Below, piece by piece: positions 45,534 through 53,880 of a DNA stretch of 64,000 nt. The stretch spans positions 1 to 64,000 of the forward strand of contig JACCER010000018.1 in the NCBI GenBank assembly GCA_013416445.1, given 5' to 3'. The notes under the pieces are model-generated. The model saw only the letters and a program-made list of their open reading frames with translations, searched no databases and was not told the DNA's origin. This DNA comes from Alcaligenaceae bacterium. Its GTDB lineage: Bacteria > Pseudomonadota > Gammaproteobacteria > Burkholderiales > Burkholderiaceae_B. Position 1 is the stretch's first letter. Each line of letters starts with the position of its first letter. The position numbers were made by a program, and so were the translations under genes.

Positions 45534-46283
45534 ATGCTGCTACTGACATTTTCCGCTACGTTCCGCCATTGTTGGCATTCCTTCAGGTCTGCATCTTTGT
45601 TTCCCCCCTACATTCGGCTTTTTGCTGCCCTGAGCGTAGTGGCCTTATTGGCCTCATGCGGTACGACCAAGCCTGTCAGCGAAGGCCAGTATCGCGTTGC
45701 CAGGGGAGACACCCTGACGCAGATTGCACGCAAGCATGGACAAAGTGTCAGTTCCCTTAAGCGTTTGAATAATCTGAAAGACGCCGACAATATTGATGTA
45801 GGGCAAATCCTCAAGGTCAAGGGTACACCGACGGCGCCCACAGATACGCCCTCGCCCGCCGCCTCCAAGCCCTCCACTGCAAATGGCCCATCGCTTGCCG
45901 CTCCGCGATCCATTAACCTGGTCTGGCCGGCCGAGGGCAAATCAAGAAGAGGCACGTCGGCATCCAACAGCCAGGCTATCTATATAGCAGCGGCGGCAGG
46001 GTCGCCGATCAAGGCGGCGGCCAGCGGTAAAGTGATCTACTCGGGTAATGGCTTGCGCGGCTATGGCAATATGCTTATCGTCAACCACGATGCCAACTTC
46101 TTAAGCGTTTATGCCCATAACAAGGACTTGCTCGTGAAAGAAGGCGCGCAGGTCAAGCAAGGGCAAAAAATTGCCACAATGGGCAGCACGGGTAGCAACG
46201 CCGTACATCTGTATTTTGAGCTTCGCTACAACGGCAAAGCCGTTGATGCCTTGCGCTACCTGCCCAAAACATCTGCTCGGTGA
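45534..46283 (+). CDS. NlpD/YgeR-like LysM-M23 lipoprotein
   Basis: Envelope lipoprotein of 249 residues. A signal sequence ends in LLASC, so Cys42 would be lipidated. A LysM domain follows ([30 protein letters not shown]), then a Pro/Ser/Thr linker, and then a LytM/M23 domain with [26 protein letters not shown]. The usual catalytic HxH is degenerate (AVHLYFELR has Tyr where LHF is expected). It is therefore probably an amidase activator and not a peptidase. The N-terminus is long, and a TTG at 45597 could be the real start. It lacks the usual nlpD neighbours rpoS and pcm. Confidence 0.88.
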   Translation: MLLLTFSATFRHCWHSFRSASLFPPYIRLFAALSVVALLASCGTTKPVSEGQYRVARGDTLTQIARKHGQSVSSLKRLNNLKDADNIDVGQILKVKGTPTAPTDTPSPAASKPSTANGPSLAAPRSINLVWPAEGKSRRGTSASNSQAIYIAAAAGSPIKAAASGKVIYSGNGLRGYGNMLIVNHDANFLSVYAHNKDLLVKEGAQVKQGQKIATMGSTGSNAVHLYFELRYNGKAVDALRYLPKTSAR

Positions 46284-46313
46284 ACGGCACTGCAAACCCG
46301 CCTTGGCTACGAA

Positions 46314-47459
46314 TTAGGCCAAGTCCAACCCAAACTCTGTGAACACAGCCTCTGTATGCTGTCCTAATTCGGGAGCATCGCCAGGGGCGGGCTGAAAACT
46401 GCCATTTCCTGGCACACCTGCCCACGGCAATTCACCCAGGCCTTTTTGCATCAATGACGAAAACAAACCCATATGCTGCGCTTGCGCATTACTGCATAAG
46501 TCACGCGGATGACCCACGCGCCCGAACAGGATATCGTTGTCAGCTAATAATGCTTCCCAATATTCCAATGTTTGAGTGGCGAAAACAGCTCGTACGCGTT
46601 GGTTCATCTCGTCCGCACGCGGCATACGCCCTGCACTGGTGCGCAAGCTGGCATCGGCCAGCCAATCGTCAAAACCCAGCAAGCCTGCCAAGCGCTCAAA
46701 CATCGCATCGTTCAGCATGCTTAGGTACAACAAGCCAGTACGGGTGGCAAACAGCCCCGTCGGAACATTGAAAATAGCTGATTCATCCCCTGGGAACATG
46801 GCATCGTCCAGCACCACATACGACTGCAATGCCGCGCTGGTTTGCAGCATCGATACCTGGATATGCCGGCCATGTCCGTTTAGCGCGGCACGATACAAAG
46901 CCATCCCTACGCTCTGTGCAGCATATAAACCGGTAGTCAGGTCCACCAGAACCAAACCAATACGCCGAGGCTGTCCGGCAGCATCACGATTTACATACAT
47001 CAAGCCGCTAACTGCCTGCATAGTGGTATCCAAGGCCGGCAAGTCCTTGGCGGGGCCTTCAGGGCCATAGCCTGATATCGATACATAAATAAGCTTGGGG
47101 TTGGCTTTCGACAACTCGGCATAGCCGGCGCCCATGCGTTCGGCAACGCCAGGGCGAAAATTCTGGATGATAATGTCTGCTTTTTCGGCCAGCCTACGCA
47201 ATGCAGCACGCCCTTCCTGCTGGCGTGTATCAAGCACCACACTTTCCTTGCCAGCGTTATAGGCAATCGAAATGGCCGTGTTGCCTTCACGCGCGCGCCC
47301 CATCTGGCGCCCCCAATCGCCAGATGGAGGTTCGACTTTGATCACGCGTGCGCCTTGCTGGCGCAATACCATGCCGCAATACGGCCCGGCAATGCCTTGG
47401 CTCAGGTCCAGTACCAGCAACCCACCCAGCAGCGGTTCGCCGTCTTGTTCTGTTTGCAT
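46314..47459 (-). CDS. CaiB/BaiF CoA-transferase family protein 2
   Basis: Class III CoA-transferase of 381 residues. Motifs are LVLDLSQGIAGPYCGMVLRQQGARVIKVE, NAGKESVVLDTRQ, NFRPGVAERMGAGY, SISGYGPEGPAKDLPALDTTMQAVSG (catalytic Asp in ALDTTMQ) and LVDLTTGLYAAQSVGMAL. It is the distal gene of the minus-strand Bug-quinone oxidoreductase-CoA-transferase operon. The combination with a receptor suggests activation of an imported carboxylic acid. Confidence 0.92.
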   Translation of the reverse strand: MQTEQDGEPLLGGLLVLDLSQGIAGPYCGMVLRQQGARVIKVEPPSGDWGRQMGRAREGNTAISIAYNAGKESVVLDTRQQEGRAALRRLAEKADIIIQNFRPGVAERMGAGYAELSKANPKLIYVSISGYGPEGPAKDLPALDTTMQAVSGLMYVNRDAAGQPRRIGLVLVDLTTGLYAAQSVGMALYRAALNGHGRHIQVSMLQTSAALQSYVVLDDAMFPGDESAIFNVPTGLFATRTGLLYLSMLNDAMFERLAGLLGFDDWLADASLRTSAGRMPRADEMNQRVRAVFATQTLEYWEALLADNDILFGRVGHPRDLCSNAQAQHMGLFSSLMQKGLGELPWAGVPGNGSFQPAPGDAPELGQHTEAVFTEFGLDLA

Positions 47460-47510
47460 TGTTTCCCCTTTTGATACTGGTGTTACAGGCCCATACTGTC
47501 AGTCCGCGAT

Positions 47511-48530
47511 TCAGATATCCAGAATCACCTTGCCCACAGAGCGGCGTGACATGACTGTGTCTAAGGCTTGCTCCCATTGCGCCAGCGGAAAGTGTTCAGT
47601 CATGGGTGGCGGCAATGCGCCCTCGGCCACAGCCGCAAGTATCTTTTCCACAACGGCATGCACCGGAGCGGCATAGCGTTCACGCTCGTCTGTCAGGCCC
47701 CAACCTATGTAATAACCATAATTGAAGCCAATAAGAGACACATTTTTCACCAGCAGCAGATTCGCGGCTGCGGTAGGTATCCTGCCGCTGGTAAAACCGA
47801 TAATCAGCACGCGCGCCTCTGGTGCGACACAACTTAGCGAGGCATCGAAGAGGTCTCCTCCGACTGGATCGAAAACCACGTCGACACCGCCTTTTGGACA
47901 TAAAGCCTTTACCGATTGGGCCAACGCAGCCGGATCAGACGGCAAAGCGTAACTGGCGCCATTACGCAGGGCCGCAGCTCGTTTTTGTTCGGTACTGGCG
48001 GTAGCAATGACGCGCGCGCCCATCATGCGGCCAATTTGTACTGCCGCCATGCCCAGCGCGCCGCTGGCGCCATGTACCAGCATGGTGTCGCCCGCTCGTA
48101 AATTGGCACGCCACTCCAGGGCCGACCAGACAGTGCCATAAGTAACAGGCAGTGCGGCAGCCTGCGCCAGGCTCAAGCCATCAGGCACAGGGTATACCGT
48201 AGCCGCTGTAGTCACCACTTCTTGTCCGAATGCGCCCCAATCCAGGGCAGCCACAACGCGCTGCCCCAAACGAAGGTGAGTAATATCCGGTGCCAGCTCA
48301 AGGATTTCGCCGGACACCTCTGCGCCCGGAGTAAAGGGCAATGGCGGCTTGCGCTGATACTTGCCCGATACAAAAAGGCTTACCGCAAAGCTCACCCCGG
48401 CATGGCGGACCCGGATGCGAACTTGGCCAGGGCCTAGCGGGGTGCGGGACACTCGCTGCAACACGAGCTCACGCCAATGCCCCCACTGATTGCAGACCAA
48501 TGCTTCATAATCGTTCATCGTGCCAGACAT
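47511..48530 (-). CDS. NADPH:quinone oxidoreductase-like MDR protein
   Basis: Medium-chain dehydrogenase/reductase of 339 residues without zinc ligands. It has the N-terminal GroES-like domain (GQVRIRVRHAGVSF...PGAEVSGEI), the hinge AALPVTYGTVWSALEW, the NADPH motif VHGASGALGMAAVQIGR, and GGVDVVFDPVGGDLF. The family reduces quinones or enoyl groups, including acrylyl-CoA-type substrates. The ATG follows the Bug stop by one base, so the pair is coupled, and it precedes the CoA-transferase gene by 51 bp. Confidence 0.9.
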   Translation of the reverse strand: MSGTMNDYEALVCNQWGHWRELVLQRVSRTPLGPGQVRIRVRHAGVSFAVSLFVSGKYQRKPPLPFTPGAEVSGEILELAPDITHLRLGQRVVAALDWGAFGQEVVTTAATVYPVPDGLSLAQAAALPVTYGTVWSALEWRANLRAGDTMLVHGASGALGMAAVQIGRMMGARVIATASTEQKRAAALRNGASYALPSDPAALAQSVKALCPKGGVDVVFDPVGGDLFDASLSCVAPEARVLIIGFTSGRIPTAAANLLLVKNVSLIGFNYGYYIGWGLTDERERYAAPVHAVVEKILAAVAEGALPPPMTEHFPLAQWEQALDTVMSRRSVGKVILDI

Positions 48531-48531
48531 A

Positions 48532-49530
48532 TTATTGCGCCTTAAGCCCGATTTTTTGGATCACTTCCGTCCATTTTGCATAGTCGTCTTTCAATACCTT
48601 GGCGAATTCTTCAGGAGTGTTGCCAACAGGTTCCACATTCAGATCGTTCAAGCGCTTCGCCATGGCAGGCTCTTTTACGATACGCGCCACTTCCCGCGAC
48701 AGGGCATCGACTCGATCTTTAGGCACGCCAGCGGGGAACAATAGCCCCATCCAGGCATCAGGCTCGAAGCCCTGATAGCCCATTTCAAGGAATGTCGGGA
48801 CATCGGGCAGAATCGCAGAACGCTTGTTGCCCGCGATCGCGACGGGAATCAGTTTGCCAGCCTGCAAAAGCGGCAAGGCAGTGCCTACTGCGATCAGACC
48901 GAACTTGACATGCCCAGCCACCAAATCGGTAGCCAACGGCGCGCCGCCTTTATAAGCAATATGCTCCATGTCGAGCTTCGCTTCACCCTTGAGCAATTCG
49001 CCTAGAATATGGCCAGTGCTGCCCACCCCATACGACCCATAGGCGTACTTGCCTGGATTCGCCTTTACCAGCGTCACCAGAGCGGGTAGCGACTTAGCCT
49101 CGAACTCGGGGGATACCGCCAAAATCGTAGACGAAAGGGTAACTTCGCTTACCGCTTCAAAATCTTTGATCGGGTCGTAGCCAATATCAGCATACAGCAA
49201 GGGGTTTTGTACGTGCGCAGTATAGGTCAACAACACGGTGTAGCCATCTTTGGGCGCCTTGGCAACAAAGCGTGTGCCTATGGTCGTGCCAGCCCCCGGT
49301 TTGTTCTCCACAATAACCGGCTGTTTCCAGACTTTCGTTAGTTCGCCGCCGACCAACCGCGCCACGGCGTCAACTACGTTTCCTGCTGCTGAAGGGACTA
49401 TGATGGTGATAGGCTTTGAAGGATAGACTTCAGTATTTGCAGCCATGCTGTTGGGCGCAGTCATCATCAATACAACACCCAGCGCACCAGTACTGCAGCG
49501 CAAACGCGCTGCAAGGGAATTCAGGAACAT
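48532..49530 (-). CDS. Bug family (TctC) solute-binding protein 5
   Basis: The 332-residue periplasmic receptor has a signal peptide ending SMA-A. Motifs are YPSKPITIIVPSAAGNVVDAVARLV, VENKPGAGTTIGTRFVAKAP and EHIAYKGGAPLATDLVAGHVK. The first ligand loop reads AAGNVVD, unlike the other four copies. It is the first gene of a three-gene minus-strand operon (receptor, quinone oxidoreductase, CoA-transferase) and is divergent from the LysR gene at 49765, which probably controls it. Confidence 0.93.
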   Translation of the reverse strand: MFLNSLAARLRCSTGALGVVLMMTAPNSMAANTEVYPSKPITIIVPSAAGNVVDAVARLVGGELTKVWKQPVIVENKPGAGTTIGTRFVAKAPKDGYTVLLTYTAHVQNPLLYADIGYDPIKDFEAVSEVTLSSTILAVSPEFEAKSLPALVTLVKANPGKYAYGSYGVGSTGHILGELLKGEAKLDMEHIAYKGGAPLATDLVAGHVKFGLIAVGTALPLLQAGKLIPVAIAGNKRSAILPDVPTFLEMGYQGFEPDAWMGLLFPAGVPKDRVDALSREVARIVKEPAMAKRLNDLNVEPVGNTPEEFAKVLKDDYAKWTEVIQKIGLKAQ

Positions 49531-49764
49531 GATTTTGTCTCCGGTTAACCAGTTTTTTTATATCCACCCACAGGGGAGCGGTTAAGCAATAATAATGGGC
49601 TGCAACAGTTCCAGCGATTCCATTTCAGACTTTGCCGATTCCCAAGCCCCAAACAGGCGCAATAAATCATATTGAAGAACTTGCCATCCTGACGAACACC
49701 GATTTCATCTCGTCCCGGCGGTTGCCGCCTACTCTTTAACTTAAATAGGGCTGCGGAAAACAGC

Positions 49765-50664
49765 ATGCGATTACAGGATTTAAATATCTTTTTGCACGTG
49801 ATCGAGCACGGTAGTCAGCATCGCGCAGCAGAAGTTCTTGAGCTTACTCAATCAACCGTATCGAAAGCCCTGGTGCGCCTGGAGCAAGATGTAGGCATGC
49901 AACTTTTCGACCGCAATTCGCGCGGACTGGATACAACCGAAGCCGGAAGAACCTTAATACGGCATGCAAAGAAAGTTTTATTGGCCGTCAATGACCTAGA
50001 AAATGAACTGGAAGATCAAGGCTTGGCGCGCGCTGGCTCAGTTCGGCTAGGTAGTCTGCCCTATCTGGTGCCCTCATTGATTTCCCCATTGCTGGCAACT
50101 TTCTTTGTGAATCGCCCCCTTGCGACTTTTTCAATCGAAACTCACCTGAGCGCACGCTTGATAGCACTATTGCAAAACGGAGAAGTCGATTTAAGCATGG
50201 CGGCCACCCCAAAAGACCCTCCACCTGACCTGGAGTCCCTGCCTCTGGGGCCCTTGACCCTACAAATTGTGGCACGTGCCGATCACCCCCGGCTACACCT
50301 TTTCACCAATATGGCCAACCTCGCCCAAGAACGTTGGGCCATGCCTGCCGCCAGCCTTTATTTAAGGCAATGGCTCGAAGAGCGATTTACCTTGATTGGG
50401 CTGCCTGCCCCGCGCCTGGCGGTAGAAAGCACGGCATCGCCAGTGGTCTTTGCAGAACTGCTGCGGCGCTCGGATTTACTTAGCATCATGCCGCCACGCG
50501 TAGTGCAGCACGCGGAGGGACGAGGCCTGGTCGCCATTCAGGGTACTGGGATGTCGTGGGACCAGGAACTAAGTATTTTTTGGCGCAAAGACAGCTATCT
50601 ATCACCAATATGCCGTGACTTTCGCGATGCGGTAATACGCTATTGCAGCGAAACTGGCATTTAG
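49765..50664 (+). CDS. LysR family transcriptional regulator 2
   Basis: The 299-residue regulator has the winged helix HRAAEVLELTQSTVSKALVRLEQDVGMQLFDRNSRGLDTTEAGRTLI. The periplasmic-binding-like effector domain follows from about 90. It is divergent from the Bug 5 operon across 234 bp, the usual arrangement for a LysR activator and its target. Its stop overlaps by four bases with the convergent DsrE gene. The effector is unknown but may be the acid carried by Bug 5 or a CoA derivative. Confidence 0.92.
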   Translation: MRLQDLNIFLHVIEHGSQHRAAEVLELTQSTVSKALVRLEQDVGMQLFDRNSRGLDTTEAGRTLIRHAKKVLLAVNDLENELEDQGLARAGSVRLGSLPYLVPSLISPLLATFFVNRPLATFSIETHLSARLIALLQNGEVDLSMAATPKDPPPDLESLPLGPLTLQIVARADHPRLHLFTNMANLAQERWAMPAASLYLRQWLEERFTLIGLPAPRLAVESTASPVVFAELLRRSDLLSIMPPRVVQHAEGRGLVAIQGTGMSWDQELSIFWRKDSYLSPICRDFRDAVIRYCSETGI

Positions 50665-51032
50665 GCCACTTGCAGCGTACCCCTGGCGCTCATAAGAAGA
50701 TCCACGACATCGGGCGCGGTAATCACCTTGAAACGAGCATCCATGTCGTGGGGCGTCATCCCGTTGTGGATCATGCACGAACCGCAAACGGCAATATGGC
50801 CGCCCATATCGATGTATTTCTGCAGCAAATTGGAAACTGGCTCGAATGGGTGGCCGATATCCATGCCGTCGGTTGCGCCCGGTTGGCCGAGCTCAACGGC
50901 CTCGACCATCAGGATAATAGTGGCGGTATGCCCCTTGAGCAGGGCATTGACCGCCATGGTGAAAACCACAGTGACCTTATTGGGATTGCTTTTACCATCG
51001 AACACGGTGGTGACGAAATCGGTTGGTTGCAT
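50661..51032 (-). CDS. DsrE/F-like sulfur-relay family protein
   Basis: Small cytosolic protein of 123 residues from the start MQPTDFVTTV at 51032 (CGGAG upstream); the longer open frame to 51356 overlaps another gene and is rejected. The DsrE fold is seen in KVTVVFTMAVNALLKGHTATIILMVEAVEL and in the cysteine-bearing loop GGHIAVCGSCMIHNGM, where Cys can carry a persulfide. It is the third gene of the SQR unit and could accept or relay sulfane sulfur produced by sulfide oxidation. Confidence 0.85.
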   Translation of the reverse strand: MQPTDFVTTVFDGKSNPNKVTVVFTMAVNALLKGHTATIILMVEAVELGQPGATDGMDIGHPFEPVSNLLQKYIDMGGHIAVCGSCMIHNGMTPHDMDARFKVITAPDVVDLLMSARGTLQVA

Positions 51033-51046
51033 GCTTGGCTCCGAGC

Positions 51047-51418
51047 TTAGGCTGATGAGACCGCGGAGACTGGTCGCCGTAACACCGACCACCACCCCCA
51101 TACGGTATAAATAAGTATGGCCGAGCCGATCAGGCCCAGGCCAAATACCAGAAAAATCAAGAACCAGTCGGCAGGACCGCCGGCATCGGTGAAACCGGAA
51201 GACGACACCTGAACCATGAATACCAAGGCGAGAATTCCGCCAAAAACACCCAAGGCCTGTGAGTTGAGCATTCTGTGCGATGCCAGGCCCCGCTCCCGGA
51301 CCAGCAAAGCCGCAAAAGCCAGAATCCCCGACACGGCAACCGCCAGCAGCAGCCATAGCATTGGCCCCAGCATTTCGTTGAAAACAGCCAGTAAAGTAAA
51401 CAGATCGAGTTCTTTCAT
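51047..51418 (-). CDS. Small membrane protein of the SQR unit (DUF5368-like)
   Basis: The 123-residue protein has three predicted transmembrane helices: MLWLLLAVAVSGILAFAALL, ALGVFGGILALVFMVQV and WFLIFLVFGLGLIGSAILIY. It resembles DUF5368 proteins, but I am not certain of the family number. It lies 10 bp after the sulfide:quinone oxidoreductase gene and 14 bp before the DsrE gene. It may anchor or assist the quinone-linked oxidoreductase. No cofactor-binding residues are evident. Confidence 0.78.
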   Translation of the reverse strand: MKELDLFTLLAVFNEMLGPMLWLLLAVAVSGILAFAALLVRERGLASHRMLNSQALGVFGGILALVFMVQVSSSGFTDAGGPADWFLIFLVFGLGLIGSAILIYTVWGWWSVLRRPVSAVSSA

Positions 51419-51428
51419 GGGATTCCCC

Positions 51429-52787
51429 TTAGGCGCGACCGCGCAACATGCTGATATAGGTTGGTTTCAAGGCCATGGTCTTCATGACCCAACTGATCCA
51501 TAGTTCTTCGAGCGGCGCGATCACACCAGGAAAAGATGGTGTCAGGTTGTTCTGGTAGTCGAACTCGACCAGCATGGCCTGGCCCAGCCGGGTGATCAGG
51601 GGGCACGAGGTATAGCCCGCATAATGCGCATCTGAGGTTTTGCCCGCGATCTCGGCGACCAGATGGTCAACAGCCACAGGCACCTGCCATTTCACACTTG
51701 CTGCCGTTTTACCCTTGGGCACCCCTGCGATATCACCAACGCCGAAAACATTGTTGTAACGTACGTGGCGCAGCGTGTTTTTGTCGACTTCGAGCCAGCC
51801 TTCCGCCCCCCATGCACCTGTTTTCCAGGGCAGAGGGCTATTGCGGATGGCTTCAGGCGCCCGCATGGGCGGAATAATGTGAATGAAGTCATAGTCTTGT
51901 TCTTCGGTGCCATCTGGCGTGGCAAAAGTGGCGATGCGCTTGCCTGGGTCTATGGCCTTGAGCACACGTTCGTAATTGACCTGGATACCGCGCTCCTGGA
52001 ACAGCATGCGCACTTTCTCGGAGACAATGGGCACGCTGAACAATGCCTTGTTGTTCGAGTTGTAAACAATTTGGGCTTTGCTGCGTTGACCGCGTCGCGT
52101 GAGATAGTCTTCAGTGAGAAAGGTGTACTTGAGCGGCGCACCTGCGCACTTCATTTCGGTGGCTGGACGCAAGAACACACCCCTGCCGCCCGTGTTGGCG
52201 AAATCAGACATTTGATGCCAGGTGGCCTGTGCACCTGCGGGGCTGTGGTAGATGCTGCCTACACCGCCCTTGCCGATCAGACGCTCTTCCATGCCTTCGA
52301 TCAGGCCATATTCCAGTTTCAGGCCGACAGCGACAATAAGAAAATCGTAGGGATAGGCTTTGCCGCTTTCCGTCACGACCTTGTTGCCTTCCGGATCAAA
52401 TTCAGCCACACGGTCTGGGACAAGCTGGACACCTTGGGGCAGGTAGTCGGTGGTGGTGGACACCACATAAGCCGCCGGCTTGACGCCCGCCCCCACCAGC
52501 GTGAAGCCCGGCTGGTAGTAGTGTTCTTTGCGTGCATCGATGAGGGTAATGCTTGCTCCGCTTAGTGTTTTAGCCAGTTGAGAAGCCGCCGCCAGACCGG
52601 CTGCCCCCGCGCCCGCAATGACAATGCGCGCCTTGGTCGGGACTTGGCCTGCAGCCGCAGTACCAGACGGTTGCAGGCCAATGCCGGCCACACCAGCCGC
52701 CCCCAGCGCTAGAAACGCGCGACGCCGATTGAACCGGTCAAGCGGAACGGCGTCTTTGGGGTGGATGTCGTTGTTATTGTGTTCCAT
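51429..52787 (-). CDS. Sulfide:quinone oxidoreductase-type flavoprotein with Tat signal
   Basis: The 452-residue flavoprotein begins with a twin-arginine signal (NRRRAFLALGAAGVAGIG), so it should be exported folded. The FAD motif is IVIAGAGAAGLAAASQL. YQPGFTLVGAGVKP is typical of the SQR/FCSD family. Redox cysteines are likely Cys214 (MKCAGAPLKY) and Cys395 (YTSCPLITRLG). The C-terminal amphipathic region (LEELWISWVMKTMAL) may touch the membrane. It would oxidise sulfide to sulfane sulfur and pass electrons to quinone. It is the first gene of the minus-strand SQR-membrane protein-DsrE unit. Confidence 0.9.
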   Translation of the reverse strand: MEHNNNDIHPKDAVPLDRFNRRRAFLALGAAGVAGIGLQPSGTAAAGQVPTKARIVIAGAGAAGLAAASQLAKTLSGASITLIDARKEHYYQPGFTLVGAGVKPAAYVVSTTTDYLPQGVQLVPDRVAEFDPEGNKVVTESGKAYPYDFLIVAVGLKLEYGLIEGMEERLIGKGGVGSIYHSPAGAQATWHQMSDFANTGGRGVFLRPATEMKCAGAPLKYTFLTEDYLTRRGQRSKAQIVYNSNNKALFSVPIVSEKVRMLFQERGIQVNYERVLKAIDPGKRIATFATPDGTEEQDYDFIHIIPPMRAPEAIRNSPLPWKTGAWGAEGWLEVDKNTLRHVRYNNVFGVGDIAGVPKGKTAASVKWQVPVAVDHLVAEIAGKTSDAHYAGYTSCPLITRLGQAMLVEFDYQNNLTPSFPGVIAPLEELWISWVMKTMALKPTYISMLRGRA

Positions 52788-53144
52788 TGCCTATGCCTCG
52801 TTTATTTCCGGTAACTGTTAATGCCCCGGAATATGCGCATGACGCGCACGATATTGTTATTGGCAAGCCGGTGTTGGATAGCAATTGCCGCCCTTCACGA
52901 TGCTGGCCTCTTCCTTGTGCCACGACACAGCCCGCTGTCGCAGCCGAGCTATTTGCCGAGTACGTGGCTTCCTTTGTACTATTTGTGACATATTAATTAG
53001 ATTGTGCTAAATTAGCAATATCTTATAAATTATGCCAATCGGAAAAACGCACATCAGCATGCATGTTGGTGGTGCAATTCAGGCTTGGCATTCCATATTG
53101 CGAATGCCCCGTCGGGTATCGCTTCACGAACAAAAGGAATGCAC
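52788..53144. other. Divergent control region of the SQR and DUF2892 genes
   Basis: This 357-bp gap has no gene. It turns AT-rich at about 52975-53035, where a palindrome GCTAA-A-TTAGC (53006-53016) sits inside ATTGTGCTAAATTAGCAAT. Such sites resemble operators of ArsR-type sulfur-responsive repressors (BigR/SqrR class), but no such regulator gene is in the window. It probably contains both divergent promoters. Confidence 0.5.
53006..53016. promoter_or_regulatory. Palindromic operator candidate for the sulfide genes
   Basis: GCTAA and TTAGC are perfect arms around a single A. With outer bases the imperfect arms extend to about nine bases each side (TTGTGCTAA / TTAGCAATA). It lies in the AT-rich part of the SQR-DUF2892 divergent gap. 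Confidence 0.45.
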
Positions 53145-53342
53145 ATGAAATCCAACGTAGGTGGTATCGACCGAGCCTTGCGCATCGTTGTGGGCATAAC
53201 ATTAATCACCCTGGCGGCTACCGGTACAGTCGGCTGGTGGGGATGGCTCGGCGCCATACCTCTGCTAACCGGGTTGGCTGGCATGTGCCCGCTGTATGTC
53301 CTGCTTGGTCTCAAGACATGCCCCATGAAATCCAACAAATAA
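53145..53342 (+). CDS. DUF2892 (YgaP-like) small membrane protein
   Basis: The 65-residue protein from ATG 53145 (AAAGGA six bases upstream) begins MKSNVGGIDRALRIVVG, the DUF2892 signature. Two transmembrane helices follow (ALRIVVGITLITLAAT, WLGAIPLLTGLAGMCPLYVLLG). The Cys pair (GMCPLY, KTCPMK) is typical. The same domain forms the membrane part of the E. coli rhodanese YgaP. Divergence from the SQR unit fits a role linked to sulfide or persulfide handling. Confidence 0.88.
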   Translation: MKSNVGGIDRALRIVVGITLITLAATGTVGWWGWLGAIPLLTGLAGMCPLYVLLGLKTCPMKSNK

Positions 53343-53355
53343 ACCGCGCTGACCT

Positions 53356-53393
53356 GTAGGTCGAACTAGCGCCTCCAGGCGCGTAATTCGACA
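53356..53393. repeat. Dispersed GTAG-type palindromic repeat (copy 8)
   Basis: GTAGGTCGAACTAGCGCC, loop, GGCGCGTAATTCGACA. It begins 13 bp after the DUF2892 stop codon. The arms changed in parallel (TCGAA/TTCGA), so the hairpin is preserved. Confidence 0.85.
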
Positions 53394-53476
53394 CCGGCAG
53401 TCCGAACAACTGCACATCAGCATCACCAACCCCAGGTTCAACCCACCCGCCGCAACACCGCTTTAGCAAAATCGCG

Positions 53477-53482
53477 TATAAT
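53477..53482 (+). promoter_or_regulatory. -10 box of the tRNA-Cys promoter
   Basis: Perfect TATAAT in GCGTATAATGATTGG, 34 bp upstream of the tRNA. No good -35 box is visible at 16-18 bp. GCG in front of the box resembles an extended element only weakly. Confidence 0.5.
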
Positions 53483-53515
53483 GATTGGCTTGGCTACAAT
53501 TTTTTGTTGTCATAC

Positions 53516-53589
53516 GGCGCAATGGCAGAGTGGTCATGCAGCGGATTGCAAATCCGTCCACCCCGGTTCGATTCCGAGTTGCGCCTCCA
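53516..53589 (+). tRNA. tRNA-Cys(GCA)
   Basis: This is a 74-nt cloverleaf with encoded CCA. The acceptor stem is GGCGCAA/TTGCGCC, the anticodon arm GCGGA-TTGCAAA-TCCGT with anticodon GCA, and the T loop TTCGATT. The T stem CCCGG/CCGAG contains one C-A mismatch. It is followed by its own terminator. Confidence 0.96.
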
Positions 53590-53623
53590 AGAACACCTAT
53601 CGGTATAAGTCGATACGCCTAAA

Positions 53624-53656
53624 CCCGCACAGCCACTTCAAGCTGGCGGGTTTTTT
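53624..53656 (+). terminator. Rho-independent terminator of tRNA-Cys
   Basis: CCCGC(A)CAGC pairs with GCTG-GCGGG around CACTTCAA and is followed by six T residues at 53651-53656. Confidence 0.85.
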
Positions 53657-53690
53657 GCTGCGCTGTCATGGCACAAGGTAATAACACGGC

Positions 53691-53732
53691 ATAGGTGCCG
53701 GATTACGCATTTACGGCGCCAATCCAACCTAC
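53691..53732. repeat. Dispersed palindromic repeat (copy 9)
   Basis: GGTGCCGGATTACGCATT, then CGGCGCCAATCCAACCTAC. One arm is diverged. It lies downstream of the tRNA terminator and upstream of metN. Confidence 0.65.
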
Positions 53733-53840
53733 ATACAGATCCATGTTCTATATAGCTTAACGTTATAATAACTATCGAAAAAGTTACTTCTCGTCCGTAA
53801 CTGCCGCCTTTACAATCCTTTAATTAATACAGCATCTACG

Positions 53841-53880
53841 GCAGCAGATCCGTCGCTTGAAAAACGGGCTGCTGTTTTTT
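53841..53880 (+). terminator. Terminator-like hairpin in the metN leader
   Basis: CAGCAG(AT)CCGT pairs with ACGG(G)CTGCTG and is directly followed by TTTTTT (53875-53880). It ends only 12 bp before the metN start codon. If the metN promoter lies upstream, this would be a leader attenuator; it could also simply protect metN from tRNA read-through. Confidence 0.65.

Noticed and set aside
51033-51356. N-terminal extension of the DsrE protein
   Set aside because: It runs in another frame through the small membrane protein gene. The start at 51032 has a ribosome site and the normal family length.
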